The notes beneath the pieces are model-generated. The model was not told the DNA's origin. It ran no database searches and was given only the letters and a program-made list of their open reading frames with translations. A program made the translations under genes and the position numbers. A stretch of DNA of 64,000 bases from JBAXGW01 sp037139195 (GTDB lineage: Bacteria > Bacteroidota > Bacteroidia > Bacteroidales > JAHJDW01). Below, piece by piece: positions 41,180 to 48,995 of the stretch (positions are counted from its first letter, which is position 1; each line of letters begins with the position of its first letter). The DNA is taken from positions 19,800 to 83,799 of the forward strand of contig JBAXGW010000011.1 in the NCBI GenBank assembly GCA_037139195.1, written 5' to 3'.

Positions 41180-43309
41180 ATGAAAAAATATTTATTCGCA
41201 TTAATAGTTCTACTATCAGCAACTAAATTAAATGCTCAACAAAACAAAGGCACATGCACCGCTCCTTATGCAATATTAACAGCTTATTCAAGTTTTACAA
41301 CTGCAGATGCAGCCTACCAGAGTAACAAACGAGTATGGTCTCCTGCAGAAACTGGGACAATTAATACTTTTGCAGAAGTAAATTCTGGTCCTGATGGTAA
41401 AATTGGTTTTGATTTATCTCACCATTTGATTTCTTTAACAGACCCCAATTGTATCAACAACAATGATAGAGAAATAAGATTGTTTTTAAAATCAACAGGT
41501 GCATGCAATTGGTCATCTGGTATAACTCCTTCTGCTGCTGATGGTGGAAATGGCGCTTCATGGTCAAACCCTGAATTTTATGGGTTAACTCCAAATGTAG
41601 CTTATATAGCTCAAGTGAGAACAATCGTTCCAGCTGGCGATTGCTCAGTTGATGAACAATACTTAACATACTATCAAATCACTGATCCAATAATTCCTGT
41701 TGGACCATGTGGCACAGTAGGTTTTGATTGGAAATTGGGTCAAAGCCCCACTCCTCCTTCTACATTTGAATGTACTGACAATACCAACTATTCATTAAAA
41801 GCTGACGTAACAGGCTCAACTGCCGGCGATGAAGGTTCGTATATTGCGCCTGGTTTCACAATATACAATGATGCAGGTGTTTCTATATATGACATTCAAG
41901 TTAAAGAAGGCCCTTCAAGTTACTTTCCTGTTTATCCTAGTAAAATCGTTACATATTGCGTTCCATCATATACTTATTTAATAAAATTAAACGGTTCAGG
42001 CTCAGGAAATATAATTATTAAAGACAATGCAACTGCCAATGTATTAAATACTACAGCTTTTTCTGACGGCATGGTAATTACACTTGCACCTGGAACAATA
42101 AAAGGTTCTTCTATATTCTCTGGAATTGGAGTTTCAAATTACAAAAAAGGAGAAGATCCTTCTACATATATTGGCAGCGGTTATGGAGTTTTCAACCCTT
42201 CCGTTGCTGGAGGAGGAACTCACACAATAACATATAGCTGGGATAATGGAGCAGGCTGTTCAGGCACAAGTACAATGCAAGTAACAGTGGACTGTTGCAC
42301 TCCTCCCGCAATAAACAATCAACCTTCTAATTCTACAATATGCGCAGGTGGAAACACAAACTTTTCAGTAAATGCAACTGGAGCTACTTCATATCAATGG
42401 CAAGTTAATACAGGTTCTGGTTGGAACAATGTAAATAATGGAAGTATTTATACAGGCTCAACAACAAATAATTTGGCTATTAACGGTGCAACTAACAATA
42501 TGTCAGGATATCAATACCAATGTATAATAAGTAATGCATCAACTGCTTGTTCAAGCAATTCAACTGCGGTCATTTTAACGGTTTTGCCTGTTCCAAATGC
42601 AAACCTTGGCTCCGACCAATGTATTGAAAATGGATCAATTACTTTGTATGGAGACAATTCTTCTCCTGACTTTCAATACCTTTGGAGTAATGGTTCGAGC
42701 GGAACAACACTATCTGTAAATACTTCTGGATTCTATTCGGTTACCATAAGTTCTGGAAATGGTTTATGTGTTGATTCAGATAGTGTTAGCGTTAAAGTAT
42801 TTAACAATCACCCTATTATAGAATTAGGCGAAAATATTGAAGCATGTTCTCACAAACCAGTAGTATTAAATGCTGCCCAAATAAATGAAGAAGCTAATTT
42901 TGTTTACGAATGGTATCCAAGCAACAATTCTTCTGGAAGCACTTATAGTTTCCAACCTGGAGTTGCCGGAACTTATTGGATAAAAGCGACTAAAACGGCT
43001 TGTACAACAGTAAGCGATTCGGTAGAAGTTACACTAATAAATTGTAGTGTTACAGTTCCTAATGCATTTACTCCAAATGGCGACAGCTATAATGAAACGT
43101 TTTATATCAAAGGACTTGAAGAATATCCAAACACAAATTTATCTGTTTATAATAGATGGGGCAAACTTATTTACGAAAGTTCAAATTATCAAAATAACTG
43201 GGATGGTAATAATGCAGCAGATGGAACCTATTATTATATAATAACTTATCCACCAAAAACTTTTGAAACGGCAAGCGGAACTGTAAATATAATTAGAGAC
43301 GGCAAATAA
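41180..43309 (+). CDS. T9SS type B surface protein with Ig-like domain
   Basis: 709 aa with a signal peptide (MKKYLFALIVLLSATKLNAQ). The N-terminal ~370 residues have no family I can name and contain several Cys pairs. An Ig-like domain follows at about 375-465 (PAINNQPSNSTICAGGNTNF). The last 240 residues are a clear paralogue of the preceding protein: CSHKPVVLNAAQINEEANFV, PGVAGTYWIKATKTACTTV, then the CHU_C domain starting VPNAFTPNGDSYNETFY and ending INIIRDGK-like VNIIRDGK. It is exported by T9SS and kept at the surface. Confidence 0.87.
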   Translation: MKKYLFALIVLLSATKLNAQQNKGTCTAPYAILTAYSSFTTADAAYQSNKRVWSPAETGTINTFAEVNSGPDGKIGFDLSHHLISLTDPNCINNNDREIRLFLKSTGACNWSSGITPSAADGGNGASWSNPEFYGLTPNVAYIAQVRTIVPAGDCSVDEQYLTYYQITDPIIPVGPCGTVGFDWKLGQSPTPPSTFECTDNTNYSLKADVTGSTAGDEGSYIAPGFTIYNDAGVSIYDIQVKEGPSSYFPVYPSKIVTYCVPSYTYLIKLNGSGSGNIIIKDNATANVLNTTAFSDGMVITLAPGTIKGSSIFSGIGVSNYKKGEDPSTYIGSGYGVFNPSVAGGGTHTITYSWDNGAGCSGTSTMQVTVDCCTPPAINNQPSNSTICAGGNTNFSVNATGATSYQWQVNTGSGWNNVNNGSIYTGSTTNNLAINGATNNMSGYQYQCIISNASTACSSNSTAVILTVLPVPNANLGSDQCIENGSITLYGDNSSPDFQYLWSNGSSGTTLSVNTSGFYSVTISSGNGLCVDSDSVSVKVFNNHPIIELGENIEACSHKPVVLNAAQINEEANFVYEWYPSNNSSGSTYSFQPGVAGTYWIKATKTACTTVSDSVEVTLINCSVTVPNAFTPNGDSYNETFYIKGLEEYPNTNLSVYNRWGKLIYESSNYQNNWDGNNAADGTYYYIITYPPKTFETASGTVNIIRDGK

Positions 43310-43331
43310 AAATATTGTAAAATAAATCATG

Positions 43332-43360
43332 AAAAAAGGGCTGAATGCCCTTTTTTTTAT
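43332..43360 (+). terminator. rho-independent terminator
   Basis: 10-bp stem AAAAAAGGGC / GCCCTTTTTT with loop TGAAT (43332-43356), then more T. It lies 22 nt after the preceding stop and overlaps the apparent upstream start (43329) of the peroxidase frame, which shows that start to be wrong. Confidence 0.85.
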
Positions 43361-43361
43361 T

Positions 43362-43369
43362 TATTTTTG
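43362..43369 (+). promoter_or_regulatory. -7 element of the cytochrome c peroxidase gene
   Basis: TATTTTTG matches TAnnTTTG, directly after the terminator T-tract and 20 nt before the ATG at 43389. A CTG lies 18 nt upstream, inside the terminator hairpin. Confidence 0.5.
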
Positions 43370-43388
43370 TGTAAATCTGTGTAATATC

Positions 43389-44498
43389 ATGAAATACCTT
43401 AAACACAAATTAATACTATTTTTTCTGCTTTTATTAATTTTTAGTTCATGTAAAAAAGAAAAATTAATTCAAATTAGCAGTAATGCCACACCTTATCAAT
43501 TAGTTATTCCACAAGGATTTCCTACAAAATATTACAACCCAGCCGACAATCCTCTTACAGTTGAAGGAATTGAATTGGGCAGATTATTATTTTATGATGG
43601 CAGGTTGGCTGGCAGAACAGACTTAGACTCTTTAACTTCCTGTGCTACTTGTCATAAGCAAAGTAAAGCGTTTGAATGTGGTTATCATCCAAGCGGAATA
43701 ACAGGAATTAAAACTCCACATGTAATGTTACCTCTTATAAATTTGATTTGGAATCCGAATACCTTACTCTGGAATGGTAAAGTGGCAAATATTGAAGATC
43801 TTTTTTGGATGGGAATTTATGCTCCTCATGAAATGAAAAGTGATACAAACAGAGCAAAGGCAATGATACAAAGCATTCCAATGTATCCTCCATTATTTAA
43901 AAAAGCATTTGGCAGCGAAATAGTTACCGCTAAAAATATGGGAAAAGCGATTGCTCAATTCATTCGAATTTTAATTTCGAGTAACTCGAAATTTGATAAA
44001 TACCTAAAAGGTGAAGCCAATCTGTCGGCTCAAGAATTAAATGGTTTTGTTTTATTTACAACAGAAAACGGAGGCGACTGTTTTCACTGTCATGGAGGCG
44101 AAGGAAACCCATTATTTACAACAAATCAATTCTATAACAATGGCAAAGACACCGTATTTACTGACACTAGAGACCGATATGCTGTAACACACAATCCCAA
44201 AGATATTGGAGCATACAAAGCTACAACACTTAGAAACATAGAATTAACTGGACCTTATATGCACGATGGCAGGTTTCAAACATTAAACGATGTGCTAAAT
44301 TTTTATGCAACTGGCTTATTCTATTCACCATCAGTTAGTTCTTTAATGCATCATGTTTCTAATAATGGCAATCAGCTCACACTTTCACAACAACAAGATT
44401 TATTATCATTCTTAAAAACACTTACAGATTCTGTTTTTACTCATAATCCTGATTTTTCAAATCCAAGACCAAACGACCCTTATTTCATTAACGAATAA
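43389..44498 (+). CDS. dihaem cytochrome c peroxidase (MauG/CcpA family) lipoprotein
   Basis: Periplasmic enzyme that reduces H2O2 with electrons from cytochrome c. 369 aa from the ATG at 43389: hydrophobic signal (residues 5-18), lipobox IFSSC with C21, haem motifs CATCH (85-89) and CFHCH (231-235), and a Met ligand in GPYMHDGR (M291). The N-terminal LGRLLFYDGRLAG and the C-terminal TLRNIELTGPYMHDGRF are family signatures. It is followed after 11 nt by the response regulator gene and is likely co-transcribed. Confidence 0.9.
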   Translation: MKYLKHKLILFFLLLLIFSSCKKEKLIQISSNATPYQLVIPQGFPTKYYNPADNPLTVEGIELGRLLFYDGRLAGRTDLDSLTSCATCHKQSKAFECGYHPSGITGIKTPHVMLPLINLIWNPNTLLWNGKVANIEDLFWMGIYAPHEMKSDTNRAKAMIQSIPMYPPLFKKAFGSEIVTAKNMGKAIAQFIRILISSNSKFDKYLKGEANLSAQELNGFVLFTTENGGDCFHCHGGEGNPLFTTNQFYNNGKDTVFTDTRDRYAVTHNPKDIGAYKATTLRNIELTGPYMHDGRFQTLNDVLNFYATGLFYSPSVSSLMHHVSNNGNQLTLSQQQDLLSFLKTLTDSVFTHNPDFSNPRPNDPYFINE

Positions 44499-44509
44499 TA
44501 AAACTATAT

Positions 44510-45673
44510 ATGGCAAATCTATTAATCATCGACGACGAAAAAAGCATTCGCGATACGCTTAAAGAAATTTTAGAATACGAAAAATATGAGGTTATCGACG
44601 CAGAAAATGGAATGTTGGCTTTAGAAATTCTTAAAGAACATAGCTTTGATGTAATTCTTTGCGACATAAAAATGCCTAAGATGGACGGTCTTGAAGCTTT
44701 AGAAAAAATTCAAGCAATAACAGATGCTCCTGTAATTATGATTTCTGGTCATGGAAATATTGATACTGCAGTGGAAGCTATTAAAAAAGGAGCATTCGAC
44801 TACATATCTAAACCACTGGATTTGAATCGCTTGTTAATAACTCTTAGAAATGCACTCGACAAATCGCAATTAGTAACTGAAACAAAAATTCTAAAACGCA
44901 AAGTTTCTAAGTCGTACGAGATGATAGGCGAATCAGATTCTATTGTTGAAATAAAAACCATGATTGAACGTGTTGCGCCTTCTGATGCCAGAGTTTTAAT
45001 TACAGGTGAAAATGGCACCGGAAAAGAGCTAGTTGCCCGATGGCTTCACGATTTAAGTAATAGAAAAAATATGCCATTTGTTGAAGTAAATTGCGCTGCA
45101 ATACCTTCGGAATTAATTGAAAGCGAGCTTTTTGGACATGAAAAAGGATCCTTTACATCGGCTATAAAACAACGAAAGGGAAATTTTGAGCAAGCCGATG
45201 GTGGCACTTTGTTTTTAGATGAAATTGGAGATATGAGTCTTTCGGCACAAGCAAAAGTGCTTAGGGCTTTACAAGAAAATAAGATTATGCGTGTTGGTGG
45301 CGAAAAAGAATTATCTGTTAATGTTAGAGTGATAGCTGCTACAAATAAAAATTTGCACAAAGAAATAAAAAAAGGAAATTTCAGAGAAGATTTATTTCAC
45401 CGTTTAAGCGTTATTCCAATCCATGTTCCATCATTAAATGAGAGAAAAGATGATATACCATTGCTTGCAGATTATTTTATAACAGATATATGCGCAAATC
45501 AAGGTAAATCGAAGTTAAACTTTTCGATTGCGGCTTATGATGAACTAAAAAAAATAGATTGGACAGGAAATATTCGCGAATTAAGAAATGTAGTAGAACG
45601 CCTTGCGATATTATGTGATAAAGAAATTTCTGACCTTGATATTATTAAGTATGCTCAACCAATGAAAAGATAA
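44510..45673 (+). CDS. sigma-54-dependent response regulator without DNA-binding domain
   Basis: NtrC-type regulator, 387 aa. The receiver domain (1-120) has DDE at 8-10 and the phosphoacceptor D52 in LCDIKMPK. The AAA+ domain (about 138-365) shows Walker A ITGENGTGKE, Walker B GGTLFLDEIGDM and the arginine-finger region EDLFHRLSV. The sigma-54 contact loop reads GSFTSA rather than the canonical GAFTGA. The chain ends after NVVERLAILCDKEISDLDI, with no Fis-type helix-turn-helix, so it must act from solution or via a partner. No histidine kinase gene is adjacent. The 11-nt gap suggests co-transcription with the peroxidase. Confidence 0.9.
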   Translation: MANLLIIDDEKSIRDTLKEILEYEKYEVIDAENGMLALEILKEHSFDVILCDIKMPKMDGLEALEKIQAITDAPVIMISGHGNIDTAVEAIKKGAFDYISKPLDLNRLLITLRNALDKSQLVTETKILKRKVSKSYEMIGESDSIVEIKTMIERVAPSDARVLITGENGTGKELVARWLHDLSNRKNMPFVEVNCAAIPSELIESELFGHEKGSFTSAIKQRKGNFEQADGGTLFLDEIGDMSLSAQAKVLRALQENKIMRVGGEKELSVNVRVIAATNKNLHKEIKKGNFREDLFHRLSVIPIHVPSLNERKDDIPLLADYFITDICANQGKSKLNFSIAAYDELKKIDWTGNIRELRNVVERLAILCDKEISDLDIIKYAQPMKR

Positions 45674-45680
45674 ACTTAAC

Positions 45681-45799
45681 GGGACTTCTAAAAATTGCTT
45701 TTTTGTCGTTGGACGTCAATTTTAAAATCCTCACATACCCATGTATGTTTCAGCTTTTAAAATCTAGTCCGCCTAAAAAAATCAAATTTTTAGAACCCC
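45681..45799 (+). repeat. ~120-bp imperfect palindrome, copy 2
   Basis: Outer arms GGGACTTCTAAAAATTG and CAAATTTTTAGAACCCC are inverted; inner arms TTTTAAAATC and GCTTTTAAAATC flank the centre ACATAC-CCAT-GTATGT (45733-45748). It begins 8 nt after the regulator stop codon. The rest of the gap up to 45910 shows no clear promoter. Confidence 0.75.
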
Positions 45800-45910
45800 T
45801 CTTTATTGTTTTATTATTTAGTATAATAACTTTTTATCTTTTTAAATGATTATTTACTTTTACTTTATCAATACAATGAAAAAAGCATTTTAACAATAAA
45901 ATAACTTCAC

Positions 45911-47959
45911 ATGAAAAAACTACTCTGCTTCACGCTCATTTTATCAAGTATATTTATCTTTAATTCTTGTAAAAACAAAGGCAAAAAAAATGCAAATATT
46001 CCCGACGCTCTAGCAACTCATATCGACTCAACGGTTAAGCCAGGAGAAGACTTCTTTTTATTTGCTAATGGTAAATGGTTTAAAGAAAACCCCATCCCAA
46101 ATAGCGAACAAAGCAATGGTATTTTTCAATTAGTACAAGACACGATTAACGCTCAAGTTAAAAGTATTTGCGAAACCTCAGCATCGAATAAAAATGCTGA
46201 AAAAGGAAGCAATAAACAAAAAATTGGTGATTTCTACTTTTCTGGAATGGATAGCGTTAGTTTAAATAAAAAAGGAATCTCTGATATAAAGGAAGATTTA
46301 TCAAATATCGATAATTGTAAAAATATCGACGATTTAGTTAAAATGGCAGCTTACCTTCATTCAACCACTTCTTCCCCATTTTTCTCGTTTGGAATTATGC
46401 AAGATGAAATGAATAGCAGCAAACATGCAATTTATATTTCTCAAGGCGGAATTAGTTTGCCAGATAGAAGCTACTACATTGATAATGACGCACAAGCTAC
46501 AAAAGTCAGGAAAGAATTTACTACTTATGCAAACAATATGTTTATGATATTGGGCTATGCCAACGATAAAGCAAAAGCTTCAGCTGAACAAATATTGAAA
46601 TTAGAAACCCAGCTTGCAAAAGCTTCACGCAAAAACGAAGATACGCGCGACCCATTTTTAAATTATAATAAAAAAACATTTAAACAACTAACTGAGCTTA
46701 CCCCAAATTATAATTGGACGATCTTCTTCAATAATCTTGGTTTAAATAAAGTAGATTCTGTAATTATTGGACAACCTGAATATTTATCATCGTTAAACTT
46801 ACTACTTAAAACAACAAAACTTGATATTTGGAAAGACTATTTAAAACTTCAACTTATTGGCGATGTTGCTTCGTATTTAGATGACAAATCATACATGGAA
46901 GCATTTAATTTCTACTACAAAGCATTGAGAGGCGTTCAGGAGCCAAAACCAAGATGGGAAAGAGTTGTAAGTAAAACAAATCGTTCCTTAGGCGAATTAA
47001 TAGGACAAGTTTACGTTGAGGAATATTTACCAAAAGGAACAAAAGAAAAATTACTTGAAATTGGCAATGCAATTAGAGAAGTTTATGCCGAACGTATAAA
47101 AGGATTGGATTGGATGAGTGCGGCAACTAAGGAAAAAGCACTTGCAAAATTAAATGCAATTATTATGAAAGTTGGCTTTCCTGACAAATGGAAAGATATG
47201 AAAGCCCTTGAAATTAGCCGAGATTCATATTATAAAAATGTGATGAACGCCAACAAATGGGAATTTAAACGCATGATTTCAAAATATGGCAAACCTGTAG
47301 ACCGAAACGAATGGGATATTCAACCACAAGAATACAATGCATATTACAATCCATCAAATAACGAGATTGTTATTCCAGGATGTAATATTTTGGTGCCAGG
47401 ATACGAAGGCAGATTGGCTGATGATGCAATTTTATACTCAGTTATTGGAGGCTCTACATTTGCACACGAAATTACACATGGCTTCGACGACCAAGGCAGT
47501 AAATTTGACATCAACGGAAATTTAAACAACTGGTGGACAAAAGATGATAGCACTCAGTTTTATACACGAACAAAGAAAATTGTTGCACAGTTCTCCAAAT
47601 ACATAGCTGTTGACAGTTTGCACATTAATGGTGAATACACCCAAGGCGAAAATATTGCCGATTTAGCAGGAGTTATTATGGGTTACGAAGCATTTAAGAA
47701 AACCAAACAGTTTAAAGAAAATGAAAAAATTGGTGGCTATACCCCACAACAACGATACTTTTTGGGATATGCATCGGCATGGATGTTAAATTCGAGACCC
47801 GAAGCATTGGCAAACCAAGTAAGAAGCGATGTACATTCGCCAGCTAAGTTCAGAGTTTTAGGACCATTATCAAATATGCCCGAATTCTTCGAAGCATTTG
47901 GCGTAAAAGAAGGCGATGCAATGTGGCAGGCTGACAGCTTGAGAGTAAAGATTTGGTAA
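45911..47959 (+). CDS. M13 family zinc metallopeptidase lipoprotein (neprilysin-like)
   Basis: Exported zinc endopeptidase, 682 aa. Signal sequence ends in the lipobox-like FNSC (C20) followed by KNKGKK, so it is probably membrane anchored. The zinc site is HEITH at 519-523 with the third ligand E580 in ENIAD (580-584); NEIVIPGCNI and GGYTPQQRYFLGYASAWML are family motifs. The N-terminal part (LFANGKWFKENPIPNSEQSN) is the cap domain. Length is typical of M13 enzymes. It is flanked by the two palindromic repeats. Confidence 0.93.
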   Translation: MKKLLCFTLILSSIFIFNSCKNKGKKNANIPDALATHIDSTVKPGEDFFLFANGKWFKENPIPNSEQSNGIFQLVQDTINAQVKSICETSASNKNAEKGSNKQKIGDFYFSGMDSVSLNKKGISDIKEDLSNIDNCKNIDDLVKMAAYLHSTTSSPFFSFGIMQDEMNSSKHAIYISQGGISLPDRSYYIDNDAQATKVRKEFTTYANNMFMILGYANDKAKASAEQILKLETQLAKASRKNEDTRDPFLNYNKKTFKQLTELTPNYNWTIFFNNLGLNKVDSVIIGQPEYLSSLNLLLKTTKLDIWKDYLKLQLIGDVASYLDDKSYMEAFNFYYKALRGVQEPKPRWERVVSKTNRSLGELIGQVYVEEYLPKGTKEKLLEIGNAIREVYAERIKGLDWMSAATKEKALAKLNAIIMKVGFPDKWKDMKALEISRDSYYKNVMNANKWEFKRMISKYGKPVDRNEWDIQPQEYNAYYNPSNNEIVIPGCNILVPGYEGRLADDAILYSVIGGSTFAHEITHGFDDQGSKFDINGNLNNWWTKDDSTQFYTRTKKIVAQFSKYIAVDSLHINGEYTQGENIADLAGVIMGYEAFKKTKQFKENEKIGGYTPQQRYFLGYASAWMLNSRPEALANQVRSDVHSPAKFRVLGPLSNMPEFFEAFGVKEGDAMWQADSLRVKIW

Positions 47960-47964
47960 ATAGT

Positions 47965-48084
47965 GTCTATAAGAAAACGTCATCTGCGTCGTTATTTTTG
48001 CATTAAAAACAGTCATTTACTAAAGTAAACTCCTTGGTTTTCAATGTTCAAAAATGCCTAGCATCTAACATTTTCTTATAAGCC
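47965..48084 (+). repeat. ~120-bp imperfect palindrome, copy 3
   Basis: Outer arms TATAAGAAAACGTCATCTGC and GCATCTAACATTTTCTTATA are inverted; the centre is TTTACTAAAGTAAA (48016-48029). It starts 6 nt after the peptidase stop. Confidence 0.75.
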
Positions 48085-48155
48085 ACTTAAAATTACATGA
48101 GTTTTCTTTGTGGCAATAAGAAAAATTTATTTACAAAAGCATTATAATTCATTAA

Positions 48156-48190
48156 AAATCTCGAATTTGTTCTAAATTCGAGATTTTTTA
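48156..48190 (+). terminator. rho-independent terminator
   Basis: Perfect 13-bp stem AAATCTCGAATTT / AAATTCGAGATTT with loop GTTCT, followed by TTTATTT. It closes the peptidase transcript about 200 nt after its stop. Confidence 0.85.
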
Positions 48191-48192
48191 TT

Positions 48193-48200
48193 TAAATTTG
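48193..48200 (+). promoter_or_regulatory. -7 element of the secreted protein gene at 48222
   Basis: TAAATTTG matches TAnnTTTG, 21 nt before the ATG at 48222; a TTTG lies 23 nt upstream in the terminator stem-loop. The last TTG of the box is the apparent start of a longer frame. Confidence 0.45.
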
Positions 48201-48221
48201 AGAACAATAAAATTTAATTCC

Positions 48222-48743
48222 ATGAAAAACATACAATTTTTATTGATAATTGCATTGTTCTTTTTAAATATCAAATATTCTATTTGTCAAATAAGCAAAT
48301 CTTATAATAAAGAATTAACACAATTAAATATTACTAACAAACCTCTTGATTCTATTGCTAGAAAAGCAATTAATTACTTGGAGCAGTGTAATAATTACAA
48401 AGCAAATTTCAATTTACTACTAGAATTTTTTGAAAAGGATTCCAATCAATATTTTCTTTTAACATATTCATGTAATTCAAAAGTCTTACTTACAGATAGA
48501 ACTAATCCGTGTGGATATATTAACTTTATGAATAGAACAATTTTTGTATCAAGCATGGATACATTAAATTTTTTCACTAAAACTAATTTTACTAAATCAT
48601 ACATTATTAATGAAGAATTAGAATATTATTTTACAGAATCACCTACTCTTTGGATTTATCAATATAAAAACAACATGTTTGATTTAATAAAAATTGATAA
48701 TGAGTGTATTGATAAAAAATTTAAGCTTATTAAGTATAATTAA
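48222..48743 (+). CDS. hypothetical secreted protein
   Basis: 173 aa from the ATG at 48222, with a signal peptide MKNIQFLLIIALFFLNIKYS and probable cleavage near SICQ. The mature chain is polar, Asn/Lys/Tyr-rich and has several Cys. I do not recognise a family. The TTG at 48198 that begins the longest frame is part of the promoter -7 box and is not a credible start. It converges with the minus-strand genes after 32 nt. Confidence 0.6.
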   Translation: MKNIQFLLIIALFFLNIKYSICQISKSYNKELTQLNITNKPLDSIARKAINYLEQCNNYKANFNLLLEFFEKDSNQYFLLTYSCNSKVLLTDRTNPCGYINFMNRTIFVSSMDTLNFFTKTNFTKSYIINEELEYYFTESPTLWIYQYKNNMFDLIKIDNECIDKKFKLIKYN

Positions 48744-48775
48744 GGCTGAATTTAATTGAAAACTTATTATTTAAA

Positions 48776-48982
48776 TCAATAACTAAAATAACAATTAGAC
48801 ATATCGCTAAAGCTTATTTGTTTTTTCACAAAAGTTCCTTGCTCTTCTGAATTATGCAACTTGGACTTATTGTTCTTATCAGTGGGTAGAATTTCATTTG
48901 CCTTTTGAATAAATGAGGCATTTTTGAAAAATTCTTCGGCATTAGATTTTTCTTTTTCGTCAATTTCTAAAATATATTTCAT
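48776..48982 (-). CDS. small hypothetical protein
   Basis: 68 aa from the ATG at 48982, starting MKYILEIDEKEKSNAEEFFK. This resembles the short acidic starts of small antitoxin-like proteins of Bacteroidota, but no toxin gene is next to it and the C-terminal half is unlike them. A longer frame from 49042 overlaps the end of the esterase gene. It may be non-functional or not a gene at all. Confidence 0.35.
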   Translation of the reverse strand: MKYILEIDEKEKSNAEEFFKNASFIQKANEILPTDKNNKSKLHNSEEQGTFVKKQISFSDMSNCYFSY

Positions 48983-48995
48983 CGCTGTTGTTTTT

